Part shown: one piece after another, positions 27,758 to 36,972 of the stretch
How the letters are laid out: the number at the start of each line of letters is the position of its first letter
Numbering within the stretch: the stretch's first letter is position 1
Assembly: GCA_003669055.1 (NCBI GenBank)
Contig: RAYB01000024.1
Location: forward strand, 1-64,000
DNA: 64,000 nt
Direction of reading: 5' to 3'
Origin: a bacterium 1XD21-70
Lineage (GTDB): Bacteria; Bacillota; Clostridia; Lachnospirales; Lachnospiraceae
The notes under the pieces: generated by a model
Seen by the model: only the letters and a program-made list of their open reading frames with translations
What the model was told of the DNA's origin: nothing
Databases searched by the model: none
Program-made: the position numbers and the translations under genes

Positions 27758-27931
27758 ATGGAAACGAAAAAGAATGACCCTTACAACTGCGATTGCACTG
27801 ACGAATTGGATGTCAAGGCCTGCTCCGCCACCGACTGTACCGGCCTCATCCCTGCCCTCCCGCAGTCCGATTCCGAATTGGAATCATATGCGGAAGTATA
27901 CCATTACCCGGCCGACATCTTCCATGACTGA
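27758..27931 (+). CDS. Small acidic Cys-containing protein, 57 residues
   Basis: An open frame of 57 codons with AAAGGAG 7 bases before its ATG and a terminator 40 bases after its stop. It encodes METKKNDPYNCDCTDELDV, then a second Cys pair (ACSATDCTGLIPALP) and an acidic end (ESYAEVYHYPADIFHD). The four cysteines (two C-x-C or C-x5-C groups) could bind a metal. A tail of the form TGLIP-x-LP followed by an acidic ESY-x-E-x-Y recurs, as I recall, in small clostridial proteins of unknown role. I do not name a function. Confidence 0.7.
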   Translation: METKKNDPYNCDCTDELDVKACSATDCTGLIPALPQSDSELESYAEVYHYPADIFHD

Positions 27932-27970
27932 ACCGCCCTGACGGCCTGTTCCATGCACTTAAGGATAAAT

Positions 27971-28010
27971 GCGGCCCTTAGCAGGCAATCCTGCAAAAGG
28001 GCCGCGTTTC
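27971..28010 (+). terminator. Terminator after the 57-residue gene
   Basis: GCGGCCCTT pairs with AAGGGCCGC around a loop that also pairs GCAGG with CCTGC. It is followed by GTTTCC, a short T tail. Confidence 0.65.
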
Positions 28011-28036
28011 CGTTCCGGCACATCCAATCGGTACAT

Positions 28037-28585
28037 TTAGTAACTCCCACGTCTCAGAAGCTTCCGGATGCAGGCAAATGTCCTTTTCTCCCCCTTCTCC
28101 TTCAACAGTACCAGGATCTTTTCCAATAGCTTTTTCGTCTCCGGGTGCATCGCCCCCTCCAGGTAAGGCCGTTCCCGCTGGTAATATTCCCACGCTGATG
28201 CATCCGTATACTCTTTGCCCCGGTATACCTTGCAGGCAGCAATCCGGTCCATCACCATCTCTGCCACATAAGGCAGGGGCATCTTGCACCCGGCAATCCC
28301 ACAGCTGGCTTTAGAAAAATCCATCCAGTATTCAAAGTGGTGCTTATTCCTCCCTTTATGGTGCAGCCAGGCAGCCGAATACCCCAGCAGTTCCCGTTCC
28401 ACTGCATTGGGGCTGCGGTTCCCCTGATAATAGCGGACCCCTGTCCAAAATTCCGACGGCATGTATTTGGACAAATCATGCAGCAGCCCCTGCTTGTATA
28501 GCCCGACTTTAAAACAATGCACCATAACCAGGCACTTATGCTCCGTAATCGTCACCAAATGCCGCCATATATTCTGAAGCTTCAT
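28037..28585 (-). CDS. DUF5662 family protein
   Basis: A 182-residue protein with KVGLYKQGLLHDLSKYMPSE near residue 27 and LHHKGRNKHHFEYW near residue 75. This His-rich pattern (H-D and HHK-x3-HH) is typical of DUF5662 and suggests an HD-like metal-dependent hydrolase. The activity is not known to me. GGGGAG and AGGA precede the ATG. It stands alone between two plus-strand small genes. Confidence 0.75.
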   Translation of the reverse strand: MKLQNIWRHLVTITEHKCLVMVHCFKVGLYKQGLLHDLSKYMPSEFWTGVRYYQGNRSPNAVERELLGYSAAWLHHKGRNKHHFEYWMDFSKASCGIAGCKMPLPYVAEMVMDRIAACKVYRGKEYTDASAWEYYQRERPYLEGAMHPETKKLLEKILVLLKEKGEKRTFACIRKLLRRGSY

Positions 28586-28777
28586 CCTACCATCCTCACT
28601 CCCCGTCCTAATCTGTCTGTTTGTTGGCGTTTAAGCAGCATAACGTTTCTGCCTGCTGCCTCCCCAACAGTTTACCACATTCGCCCCTTTGGCACCAGCC
28701 CTTTTGCCCTTGTCCGGGAATTATTTTCGTCCCTGTGCCATATCCTATCGGTTTTATCGAATTTCCCCTGAATTTGT

Positions 28778-28806
28778 TTGACAACTTTCCCATTCTATGC
28801 TATTCT
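28778..28806 (+). promoter_or_regulatory. Promoter of the cold-shock gene
   Basis: A perfect TTGACA at 28778-28783, a 17-base spacer and TATTCT at 28801-28806 preceded by TGC, an extended -10. The transcript has a leader of about 50 bases. Confidence 0.75.
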
Positions 28807-28865
28807 TAGTAAAGTTGCACAAGTCTGCAACCATATCTATTTTTATTCATTTTGGAGGTAGTAAC

Positions 28866-29066
28866 ATGAGCAAAGGTACAGTAAAGTGGTTCAACAACCA
28901 GAAAGGGTATGGCTTTATCTGTGACGAACAGGGCAACGATGTTTTCGTTCACTATTCCGGCCTGGAGATGGAAGGCTACAAAACCCTGGAAGAGGGTGCT
29001 CAGGTAGAATTTGAAGTGACAGAAGGAGCCAAGGGTCCGCAGGCCATTCATGTAACCACACTGTAA
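28866..29066 (+). CDS. Cold-shock protein (CspA family)
   Basis: A 66-residue single cold-shock domain. The RNA-binding motifs KGYGFIC (RNP1-like, usually KGFGFI) and DVFVHYSGL (RNP2-like) are both present, within [17 protein letters not shown]. It binds single-stranded RNA/DNA and keeps mRNA unfolded. GGAGG lies 7 bases before the ATG at 28866. The open frame extends 23 codons upstream without a ribosome binding site. Single gene with its own promoter and terminator. Confidence 0.96.
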   Translation: MSKGTVKWFNNQKGYGFICDEQGNDVFVHYSGLEMEGYKTLEEGAQVEFEVTEGAKGPQAIHVTTL

Positions 29067-29133
29067 TTCACGATATCATGGATCAGTATTTCCGATCTCT
29101 GACAACACGGGATGGCAAAATGGCAAAACTGCG

Positions 29134-29174
29134 AAAGCAGCCACGAGAAATCTTCTTGTGGCTGCTTTTCTTTT
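29134..29174. terminator. Terminator between csp and deoB
   Basis: AAAGCAGCCACGAG pairs with CTTGTGGCTGCTTT and is followed by TCTTTTCCC on the plus strand. The opposite strand ends in GCAGTTTTGCC, so it may serve both convergent genes. Confidence 0.8.
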
Positions 29175-29209
29175 CCCGATTGCTTTTTCAGGAAACCCAA
29201 AGGAAACCG

Positions 29210-30403
29210 TTACCGCAGGAGAGGGAGGAGGGAATCCCCAATGGTCCCGTCCGGCATTTCCACGCCGAAAACTGCTGCCGCCGTGGCTCCTATTACGCCA
29301 AAGGTGTCTGCTTCCGGCAATTCGCCGCTCCCCTCCAGGTTCTTTGCATACAAAAGCAACGGCACCTGCTCCCTGGTGTGGTCGGTCCCCGTGTAGGTAG
29401 GGTCGTTGCCGTGGTCTGCCGTGATCATCAGCAAATCATCTTCCCTGAGGTTTTCCAGCAGTTCTCCCAGCTTTTTATCAAACCTCTCCAGTTCCTCCCC
29501 ATATCCCTTTGGGTCTCTCCGGTGTCCCCACAAAGCGTCAAAGTCCACCAAATTCACAAAACAAATACCATGGAAATCCCCCTTTGCCAGGTCGATCGTC
29601 TGCTCCATGCCATGGACGGAACTCTTGGATTTCCATGCCTGGGTAATGCCGCAGCCGGCAAAAATGTCCTGTATCTTCCCCACGGAGATCACATCAAGCC
29701 CTGCCTCCTTCATGGCATCCAATGCCGTCCGCCCAAAAGGCGGCACCGCATAATCGTGCCGGTTGCTGGTGCGCCTAAACTCGCCGCGCTTTTTCCCCAC
29801 ATACGGGCGGGCGATCACCCTCCCCACCCTCCACTCGTCACGCATCGTCAGTTCCCTGGCTATCTCACAGCAGCGGTACAGTTCCTCCAAGCCAAAGGTC
29901 TCCTCGTTGCCGCAGATCTGCAGCACCGAATCCGCCGACGTATAGACAATCATATGCCCGGCAGCGATCTCTTCTTCCGCCAGTTCTTCCAGGATTTCCG
30001 TCCCGCTGGCACTCTTGTTGCCGATTATTTTGCGCCCGGTCCGCTGCTCCAGTTCTGCGATCAGTTCCGGGGGGAATCCGGTGTCCGTAAAGGTAATAAA
30101 CGGCTTTTCCGTCTTCAGGCCCATCATCTCCCAGTGGCCGGTCATCGTATCCTTCCCCCGGCTCCTCTCGTTCAGCCGTGTAAAATAGCCAAGCGGGCGG
30201 GCAGCCGGTTCCACCTGCTTTAACGCGTGCAGATTGGCAAGCCCCAGCTTTTGCAGGTTCGGAATCTCAAAATGCCCCACGCTCTCCGATATATGCCCCA
30301 GGGTGTCCGTCCCCGCATCTCCATAGTCCGCCGCATCTGCGGCGCCTCCAATCCCCAAAGAATCTATCACAATCACAAATACCCGTTTCCAGGACTTTTC
30401 CAT
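29210..30403 (-). CDS. deoB: Phosphopentomutase DeoB
   Basis: DeoB interconverts ribose/deoxyribose 1-phosphate and 5-phosphate, feeding nucleoside sugars to DeoC. It is a metal enzyme of the alkaline-phosphatase superfamily. [13 protein letters not shown] at the N-terminus carries the first metal Asp. [12 protein letters not shown] holds the phosphorylated Thr, and [11 protein letters not shown] holds further metal ligands. The start at 30403 has GGGAG and gives the usual N-terminus. An ATG at 30427 overlapping the cdd stop is a real alternative. Last gene of the nucleoside operon. Confidence 0.95.
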   Translation of the reverse strand: MEKSWKRVFVIVIDSLGIGGAADAADYGDAGTDTLGHISESVGHFEIPNLQKLGLANLHALKQVEPAARPLGYFTRLNERSRGKDTMTGHWEMMGLKTEKPFITFTDTGFPPELIAELEQRTGRKIIGNKSASGTEILEELAEEEIAAGHMIVYTSADSVLQICGNEETFGLEELYRCCEIARELTMRDEWRVGRVIARPYVGKKRGEFRRTSNRHDYAVPPFGRTALDAMKEAGLDVISVGKIQDIFAGCGITQAWKSKSSVHGMEQTIDLAKGDFHGICFVNLVDFDALWGHRRDPKGYGEELERFDKKLGELLENLREDDLLMITADHGNDPTYTGTDHTREQVPLLLYAKNLEGSGELPEADTFGVIGATAAAVFGVEMPDGTIGDSLLPLLR

Positions 30404-30423
30404 TCTGCTTCTGCTCCCTTCCC

Positions 30424-30843
30424 TCATCCTTTTTCCTTCAGATTATCCGGCCCGAATCCCATAGGCAGCAGTTCCTGCAAGGAATATTCCTGCCAATGTT
30501 TTTCATCCTTTGCCAGGATCACCCGGAATGTCTCCGGACAGCAAAACTCCATCATCACCTGGCGGCACACGCCGCAGGGCGCCGTGTACCCGCTCAGCAC
30601 GCCATCCTGGCCGCCCACAATGCAAATCGCCTCAAACTCCCTCTGCCCTTCACTGACTGCCTTGAAAAATGCCGTCCTCTCCGCACAATTGCCCGGTGTA
30701 TAGGCCGCATTCTCAATATTGCAGCCCTGGTATACCTTGCCGTCTGCACACAGCAGCGCCGCCCCCACCCGGAATCTTGAGTACGGGGCATAGGCGTACG
30801 GCATCGCCTCGATTGCCAGGCGTACCAAATCCTCTGTTGCCAT
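30424..30843 (-). CDS. cdd: Cytidine deaminase
   Basis: The enzyme turns cytidine and deoxycytidine into uridine and deoxyuridine. The zinc-dependent deaminase motif is complete: CAERTAFF with the catalytic Glu, and [13 protein letters not shown]. The 139 residues from the ATG at 30843 (AAAGGAG upstream) match the short homotetrameric type. An ATG at 30873 overlapping the deoC stop would add ten residues. It lies between deoC and deoB; its uridine product feeds the udp enzyme of the same operon. Confidence 0.95.
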   Translation of the reverse strand: MATEDLVRLAIEAMPYAYAPYSRFRVGAALLCADGKVYQGCNIENAAYTPGNCAERTAFFKAVSEGQREFEAICIVGGQDGVLSGYTAPCGVCRQVMMEFCCPETFRVILAKDEKHWQEYSLQELLPMGFGPDNLKEKG

Positions 30844-30869
30844 CCCTTTGCTCTCCTTTCCTGGCCACG

Positions 30870-31532
30870 TCATGCTTCTTCGCCCGCTTCCCTCACCAGG
30901 CGGATCACGCGGCTGCTGCCCAGCCTCTGTGCGCCCAGTTCCAAAAACCTCTCTGCATCCTCCAGGGAAGAAATCCCCCCGGCTGCCTTGATCTTCACAT
31001 CCTGTCCCACATGCTGTGCAAACAGTTCTACATCCTCAAAAGTTGCCCCGTCCGTGGAAAAACCGGTAGATGTCTTTATATAATCTGCACCAGCCGCCGT
31101 CACCACCCGGCACATGCGGATTTTCTCTTCCCTGCTAAGCAGGCAGGTCTCAATAATCACCTTCAGAAGCTTCCCTTTGCAGGCGGCCTTCACCCTGCGG
31201 ATCTCGTCCTCGGCCTTATCATAGAGGCCATCCTTCACCCAGCCCAAATTGATGACCATATCAATCTCGTCCGCTCCGTCCTCCACTGCCTGCCTTGCCT
31301 CAAATACCTTCGCCTCCGTAGTGGAATAACCGTTGGGAAAGCCGATCACCGTACAGACTGCCATACGCTCCCCCACATATTCCTTTGCCTGTTTTACATA
31401 AGACGGCGGGATGCAGACAGAGGCTGTCCGGTATGCGATTGCCTCCTCGCACAGATCCCGGATAGACTCCCATCCTGCGGTCTGTGCCAGCTGTGTGTGG
31501 TCCACATGGGCCAATATCTCTTTCCGTTCCAT
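30870..31532 (-). CDS. deoC: Deoxyribose-phosphate aldolase
   Basis: DeoC splits 2-deoxyribose 5-phosphate into acetaldehyde and glyceraldehyde 3-phosphate. The 220-residue barrel has the Schiff-base lysine in DYIKTSTGF near residue 155. The proton-relay lysine is in IKAAGGI near residue 185, and DHTQL lies near the start. AAAGGA lies 11 bases before the ATG. It follows udp by 23 bases in the nucleoside operon and sends carbon from DNA breakdown to glycolysis. Confidence 0.96.
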   Translation of the reverse strand: MERKEILAHVDHTQLAQTAGWESIRDLCEEAIAYRTASVCIPPSYVKQAKEYVGERMAVCTVIGFPNGYSTTEAKVFEARQAVEDGADEIDMVINLGWVKDGLYDKAEDEIRRVKAACKGKLLKVIIETCLLSREEKIRMCRVVTAAGADYIKTSTGFSTDGATFEDVELFAQHVGQDVKIKAAGGISSLEDAERFLELGAQRLGSSRVIRLVREAGEEA

Positions 31533-31555
31533 AAATGATAACTTCCTTTCTGCTT

Positions 31556-32332
31556 TTATCCCCGGTCCCTTTGGATCAGGATGCGGACTGCTTCTACTGC
31601 TGTCCGGATTGCTGCATCCGTATCATGCACCACCGGGTTTTCCAACCCGGCCTTGGCGCGTTCCTGGTTAGCCATGACTAACAAAACCGTCCCTGCACGC
31701 ACATGCAGATAATTGGCTACTACAAATATAGCGGCTGATTCCATCTCCGATGCCTTGCAGCCCAGCCGCACCCAAGCCTCCCATTTGTCCATCAGTTCCC
31801 GGCTTACCGGCTTGCTCTCCGGGGAGTGCTGGCCGTAAAAAGAATCCTTGCACTGCACCACCCCCACATGGCAGGGCAGGTTCAGCCTTTGGGCAGCCTC
31901 CGCCAGCGCTGTCGTCACCCCGAAATCCGAAACAGCCGGGAATTCGATAGGGGCATATTCCCGGCTGGTCCCTTCCATCCGTACCGCCCCGCTTGCCACC
32001 ACCAAATCGCCGCTTTTCACCTGCAGGTCCATGCCTCCGCTGGTCCCGACCCTAAGGAACGTATCTGCCCCGCACTGTGCCAGTTCTTCCATCGCTATCG
32101 CCGCAGACGGCCCCCCGATGCCGGTGGATGTGACGCTGACCAATTCCCCATCCAGCCGCCCGGTATAAGTGACATATTCCCGGCTGTCCGCTACCTGCTT
32201 TGCATCCTCAAAATATCCTGCGATCAGACGGCACCTCTTGGGGTCTCCCGGCAGGATCACATACCGCCCGACCTCCCCTTTTGCCACCTGGATATGATAT
32301 AGTTTGCCTGCATTCTCTGAATAATCAACCAT
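31556..32332 (-). CDS. udp: Uridine phosphorylase
   Basis: It splits uridine (and often deoxyuridine) with phosphate into uracil and pentose 1-phosphate. [11 protein letters not shown] near the N-terminus binds phosphate. [15 protein letters not shown] and [13 protein letters not shown], which holds the ribose-binding Glu, are typical of the NP-I family uridine branch. The start at 32332 follows AGGAAGGAG. It heads the udp-deoC-cdd-deoB group and begins 39 bases after hslO. Confidence 0.92.
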   Translation of the reverse strand: MVDYSENAGKLYHIQVAKGEVGRYVILPGDPKRCRLIAGYFEDAKQVADSREYVTYTGRLDGELVSVTSTGIGGPSAAIAMEELAQCGADTFLRVGTSGGMDLQVKSGDLVVASGAVRMEGTSREYAPIEFPAVSDFGVTTALAEAAQRLNLPCHVGVVQCKDSFYGQHSPESKPVSRELMDKWEAWVRLGCKASEMESAAIFVVANYLHVRAGTVLLVMANQERAKAGLENPVVHDTDAAIRTAVEAVRILIQRDRG

Positions 32333-32371
32333 ACCTTTACTCCTTCCTGTCAAAATTGTGTGCTTAGCCGC

Positions 32372-33262
32372 TTAGACAGCCGGGCTGCTGCCGGGCGCCA
32401 ACAATCCCTTTAGTTCATCCACAGTCACCGGATAATGGCTGTTACAGAAATGGCAGTTGACCTCTATCGTCTCCCCCTCGTCGATCATCTGCTGCAGTTC
32501 CTGCCTCCCCACACTGGCCAATGCCCTCTTTATCCGCTCCTGGGAACAGCTGCAATAAAACCGTACCGGTATCCGGCCTAGAATCTCCAGCCCAAAATCC
32601 CCCAGCATATACTCCAGGATCTCCTCCGGCGCCATCCCTTCATCCAAAAGCGCTGTGACGGAGGTAAGCTGTGCCAGCTTTGCCTCCAGCCCGGCTATCA
32701 CTTCCTCCGTGGCCCCAGGCATCATCTGCAAGATAAAGCCGCCTGCCTGGCGAACCGTATTCTCCCGGTTCATCAAGACTCCCAGCGCCACGCTGGAGGG
32801 GGTCTGCTCCGAGGTGGTGAAATAATAGGTCAGGTCCTCGGCAATCTCCCCGCTTACCAGGATGGTCTGCCCCACATACGGCTCCTTCATCCCGATGTCA
32901 CGGATCACCGTCATCACCCCGATCCCCAGCGCACCGCCCACATCCAGCTTCCCCTTATCGTTTGGAGGCAGCATCACCTCCGGGCAAAACACATATCCTT
33001 TTACGTTGCCCTTCGCATCTGCCGTCACCGTCAGCCCCCCGATCGGGCCGTCTCCCTCTATCTTAACCGTGAGGAGATCCTTCTCCCCCTTCATCATTGC
33101 GCCCATCATCGCGCCGCCTGTCAGCAGGCGCCCCAGCGCCGCCGTCGCCACCGGGCTGGTATTATGAGCCTTCCTGGCAAACTCCACCGTATCCCGCGTT
33201 GTCGCGGCAAACGCCCGGATCTGGCCGTTTGCCGCCGTAGCCCGAATCATATAATCCGACAT
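32372..33262 (-). CDS. hslO: Redox-regulated chaperone Hsp33
   Basis: Hsp33 is a cytoplasmic holdase switched on by oxidation, when its four zinc cysteines form disulfides. These are present near the C-terminus as CSC (about residue 237) and CHFC (about residue 270). The N-terminal core has the usual RATAANGQIRAFAATTRDTV and SVALGVLMNREN patterns. GGAGG precedes the ATG. It lies between the vWA gene and udp on the same strand, probably by chance of transcription rather than function. Confidence 0.95.
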   Translation of the reverse strand: MSDYMIRATAANGQIRAFAATTRDTVEFARKAHNTSPVATAALGRLLTGGAMMGAMMKGEKDLLTVKIEGDGPIGGLTVTADAKGNVKGYVFCPEVMLPPNDKGKLDVGGALGIGVMTVIRDIGMKEPYVGQTILVSGEIAEDLTYYFTTSEQTPSSVALGVLMNRENTVRQAGGFILQMMPGATEEVIAGLEAKLAQLTSVTALLDEGMAPEEILEYMLGDFGLEILGRIPVRFYCSCSQERIKRALASVGRQELQQMIDEGETIEVNCHFCNSHYPVTVDELKGLLAPGSSPAV

Positions 33263-33301
33263 TCCCTGCCTCCTGTATTCCCTTCATTTATGTTTTGCAA
33301 T

Positions 33302-34501
33302 CTAAGCCTTCCCTTCAAATTCCTTCTGGAATGCTGTCAGGTCCTGCCCTTTAAGTGCCCGCTCCAAAAGCGCCGGCAGCCGCTGCGGGCTGCACGCAAA
33401 GCAAGGGATGCCGGCCGCGGCGATCCGCTGTGCCATCTGGGCGTCATAATAAGGTTTCCCGCCGTCCGCAATCGCCAGCAGGCAGACCACCGTCACCCCG
33501 GATTCTTTCATCTCCTCCAGATGCCGCAGCATCCCCGCCCGGTTTCCCCCTTCCATCAAATCACTGATCAGGAAAAACAGCGTTTTTTTCGGATTCTCGG
33601 CAAACTGCCTGCAATACTGGATCGATTTGTTGATATCCGTGCCGCCCCCCAGCTGAAAACCAAACAGCAGGTCTACCGGGTCTTCGCATTTTTCCGTCAG
33701 ATCCACCACCTGTGTGTCAAAAGCCACGATCCGGGTGCGCAGCGCCGCCATGCTGGCCAATATACAGCTCATAATGGACGAATAAATCACCGACTCCCCC
33801 ATGGAACCGCTCTGGTCCACATCCAGGATCACCGTATATTTATTGGCGGCCGTCTTCGTTGTACGGTCAAAAAAATAATAATGCTCCGGAATGACCTTCC
33901 CCAGCTTCGGGTTGTAATTCTTGATCCCCCTCCGGATCGTGGTGGCAAAGTCGAGCGCCGCCGCAGACGGGACCGGCGAGTGCTGCCGCCGGTTGATTGC
34001 TGCCGTCACCGCCCGCCGGATATCGCTCTCCAGAAGCTTATTGATCTCCTCCACAATCTTTGCCATAAATTCCCGCACGCTGTCCTTGCTTCTTTTCGGC
34101 ACCTGGTCTTTCAGCAGCAAAATGGTGGTGGCCAGGTTCATGTCCGGTTCCATCTGCTCTAAAAGTTCCGGCTCAAAGATCAGCTGCTTTAGGCCGCACC
34201 GTTCCATGGCATCTGCCTGCACAATCTTCACCAGTTCTTTGTCAAACAGGGTACGCACGTCCCCCAGCCAGCGGGTGACCTGCGGGTTGGAAGGCCCCAT
34301 GCCGGCGCCCCTCCCACCCGGCCCGAAGCTGCCGAAGCCCCCGGCGGTGCTCTTGTTGTAGATGGCCGCCAGGGCCTGGTCCATCAGCCACTGCTCCTGC
34401 GACAGCTGTGCCCCGCCTGCCCCGTCCATCGTGTCGAACTGCCCCTGGCTTTCCTCCCCCAAAATCAGCCGCCAGCGCTTCATCTGCTCCCTGATCTCCA
34501 T
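33302..34501 (-). CDS. vWA-domain protein, partner of the MoxR ATPase
   Basis: A 399-residue CoxE-like protein. The C-terminal von Willebrand A domain starts near residue 220. Its metal site (MIDAS) is complete: DVDQSGSMGES, then GGGTD and ISDLMEGGN. Such vWA proteins bind clients or partners that the AAA ATPase then remodels. The N-terminal half is helical with a Gly-rich stretch (GGFGSFGPGGRGAGMG) near residue 60. GGGAG precedes the ATG at 34501, 14 bases after the DUF5682 stop. It is the last gene of the five-gene cluster. Confidence 0.85.
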   Translation of the reverse strand: MEIREQMKRWRLILGEESQGQFDTMDGAGGAQLSQEQWLMDQALAAIYNKSTAGGFGSFGPGGRGAGMGPSNPQVTRWLGDVRTLFDKELVKIVQADAMERCGLKQLIFEPELLEQMEPDMNLATTILLLKDQVPKRSKDSVREFMAKIVEEINKLLESDIRRAVTAAINRRQHSPVPSAAALDFATTIRRGIKNYNPKLGKVIPEHYYFFDRTTKTAANKYTVILDVDQSGSMGESVIYSSIMSCILASMAALRTRIVAFDTQVVDLTEKCEDPVDLLFGFQLGGGTDINKSIQYCRQFAENPKKTLFFLISDLMEGGNRAGMLRHLEEMKESGVTVVCLLAIADGGKPYYDAQMAQRIAAAGIPCFACSPQRLPALLERALKGQDLTAFQKEFEGKA

Positions 34502-34515
34502 ATTCCTGCTCCCTT

Positions 34516-36972
34516 TCAAATATCCCCAAAATCAAAATCATCCAACCCCGAAAGCATTTCCAGTTCCTCCCCCGAGACCGGCCCGTTCAATACCTCGCTG
34601 GCCTGGGATGGGTTCACCTGCCAGATTTCCCCCAGGTTCTCCGCGATCTGGTTCTTCTCCTCTGAGGTGAAATCTGCAAATGCCCGCCGCAAAAATACCA
34701 GAGCCCGCTTAAATTCTTCATCGTCCAGGGTCACCAGGTACTCACTTAGCTTCTCCCACAAATTCAGGCGTGCAATCAATGCGTAATGGTTCTTCATAGA
34801 CAGGCCCGCAAACCAGCCCGCCCCCAGTTCTGCCGGGATCCCTTTTGAAAGGCGCCTCTGCACCTCACACCCCAGTTCCTCGCTGTTCATCTGTCCGGCT
34901 TCCAAAAGAATCGCCGCCGCCAGCCCTGACAGGCGCGTGTTGAGGTCATCACGCGCGGCAATCTCAAAAAGCACCCGCCGCCACCGCTCGCCGTCCAAAA
35001 AATCATGGTTTACCGACACCTCATGCAGGGTGGCCACTGCCTGGGCAATCTGCTTTGCCGCCCCCTCGTCACAGGCACATTCCCCCGCCAGGAGCAGGCA
35101 CGCGCGCAGGAAAAGCTGGGACAGGATCGGAACCAGCGGCGCACGGTCCAGGTGGCGGATGTCCCCATAACGCAGCACCGACGACAGACGGCCTGCCGTC
35201 TCGGCAATCTCCGTCACCGACACCGCGTCCACTGCCGTGCCCTGAAGGGCGCTGACTGCATATTCCATCGATGTTGGCATGCCGCAATCACAGGCATCCT
35301 CAATCACCGCTGCAATCCCGGCAATCCCGCTGCTGCCCATGGTGCGTTCCCGCAAGGCAAAAGACGCCGCCTGCTCTATGGTATCCCCTTTCAGCACGGC
35401 CTCCACGATCTGGATCTCTGCCTCCGGCGTCCACCGCAGCTGCCACTGCTCCGCCCAGGTGGCGCGTTCCTGCTTCACCGCCTGTATCGCGGCAAAGGAA
35501 ATTCCCAGCACCCGCAAACGGTGCAGGAAAAAGGAACGTTCCAAATCTAAAAATGCCGATTTCTGGGATTTCACTGTCAGCTTTTCGCGCAAATCCAGCG
35601 ACAGGTCCTGTGCAGCCACCGACTTATACCTCTCCAGGCGCAGTTCACCCAGGCGGCGGTAAAAATCAGACTGGATGGAAGTCTGGCTGACCCCCTCCGG
35701 CAGGCTGCCGATCCTCGTGCCGATCTCTGTGTCCGCCACTGCCAGGGCAACCTCAGAAAAGCTTCCGTGCCCCATGCAGGTCACCGCCGCATCCCGCAGG
35801 TCCCGCAGCGTCGGCAAACGCCCGCCATGGAGCCCTGCCAAGGAAAGGGAAAGGCGCATCGCCTCGATGATCTCCGCCGACGATACGAGGTTGCCATGCT
35901 CCCTCTGATACGCCGCTAAGGCGGCCAGATAGCGGCGGGCAGCATAATCCGGCTCCTGTCTGCAAAGCCCCTCCCACAAAAGTTCATAGTACGCCGGTGC
36001 ACGGTTCCCCGCCCCATAGCCGGAGCGCTCCGAAAGGCGGAAGTAGGAATAGGGCATCAGTGTCTTCTTAGCCTCCAGCCGGGGAAGCTTTTTCCATTCT
36101 TTTTCCGTCATCGGCTTGCCTTCGCCCATAAGCCCCTCTACATGGAAAGCACCCGTGATGACCACGATTTTTTCCGGCGAGGTTCCTTCTTTCACTGCCC
36201 TGGCAACCACCCGCCGCATGTACGCTTCACGGATCCGGTTCTCGGCATTTTCCCCGCCGTCCTCCCGGCGCCCTTCTTCCCCGCCATCCGGCATGCCCCC
36301 GGCACCTTCTGCTTCCTCTCCCTCCCGGGCCGCCCCGCTTTTTGCCGCCTTTTCGGTTCCCGGAATGTCCCCGGAGGCCAACGCCCTCAGTGACCTCCCA
36401 AATTCTGCCGCCCCCTTGTGGTAGCCCTCCACATCCCCGGCATGCTCCATCGTCCGCTCCCAGAAGGTCTCATTGTCCCCGTCCCCTGACAGTTCATCCA
36501 GCCTTCGGTACACATAAGCCACAGGGCTCTCCGGCTCTTGGCATGGCTCCTGCTTCTCCTCCAGCTTCTTTTGCCATTTCTTACGCCGCTCCTCCTCCAG
36601 CCCTAAAAACACCTCGGACGGCAGGTCGCAGAACCTGCATTCACAGCCATGTTCTTTTGCCCACAGGATCGCCTGGTACTCCGGGGAATACACGGCAAAC
36701 GGGTAAAGAACCGTCCGAACCGGCAGTTCTTTGGTGTAAGCCATCACAGCCACCGGCGGTTCTATCTCCTCTGACCCCAAGTCCCCGATCAGCTCCGAGA
36801 AATCCTCCGGCCCTTCAATCAGCACCAGCTGGGGATCTGCCCGATCCAGGTATTCCCGGACATAATACGCCCCTGCCGGTGACAAGTGCCGGATGCCAAA
36901 CGCATGCGGCATGCCCTTTTTTGCTTTTGCCCTTGTTTTTTCTGCCTGCTTTTTTTCTGCTCTGCCTTCCAT
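34516..36972 (-). CDS. DUF5682 family protein
   Basis: An 818-residue protein. Its N-terminus reads GIRHLSPAGAYYVREYL then QLVLIEGPEDFSELI, a pattern that recalls the TraB/EreA/ChaN-like hydrolase fold and defines DUF5682 as I know it. The middle has a charged, low-complexity stretch (near residues 200-260), and the rest is helical and repeat-like. The start at 36972 shares TGATG with the MoxR stop, with AAGGAG upstream, so translation is coupled. The 14-codon longer start lacks support. Catalytic activity is an inference. Confidence 0.75.
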   Translation of the reverse strand: MEGRAEKKQAEKTRAKAKKGMPHAFGIRHLSPAGAYYVREYLDRADPQLVLIEGPEDFSELIGDLGSEEIEPPVAVMAYTKELPVRTVLYPFAVYSPEYQAILWAKEHGCECRFCDLPSEVFLGLEEERRKKWQKKLEEKQEPCQEPESPVAYVYRRLDELSGDGDNETFWERTMEHAGDVEGYHKGAAEFGRSLRALASGDIPGTEKAAKSGAAREGEEAEGAGGMPDGGEEGRREDGGENAENRIREAYMRRVVARAVKEGTSPEKIVVITGAFHVEGLMGEGKPMTEKEWKKLPRLEAKKTLMPYSYFRLSERSGYGAGNRAPAYYELLWEGLCRQEPDYAARRYLAALAAYQREHGNLVSSAEIIEAMRLSLSLAGLHGGRLPTLRDLRDAAVTCMGHGSFSEVALAVADTEIGTRIGSLPEGVSQTSIQSDFYRRLGELRLERYKSVAAQDLSLDLREKLTVKSQKSAFLDLERSFFLHRLRVLGISFAAIQAVKQERATWAEQWQLRWTPEAEIQIVEAVLKGDTIEQAASFALRERTMGSSGIAGIAAVIEDACDCGMPTSMEYAVSALQGTAVDAVSVTEIAETAGRLSSVLRYGDIRHLDRAPLVPILSQLFLRACLLLAGECACDEGAAKQIAQAVATLHEVSVNHDFLDGERWRRVLFEIAARDDLNTRLSGLAAAILLEAGQMNSEELGCEVQRRLSKGIPAELGAGWFAGLSMKNHYALIARLNLWEKLSEYLVTLDDEEFKRALVFLRRAFADFTSEEKNQIAENLGEIWQVNPSQASEVLNGPVSGEELEMLSGLDDFDFGDI

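Noticed and set aside
29078-30223. 381-codon plus-strand open frame
   Set aside because: It lies antisense to the clear deoB gene, its composition is that of a GC-rich shadow frame, and it lacks a ribosome binding site.
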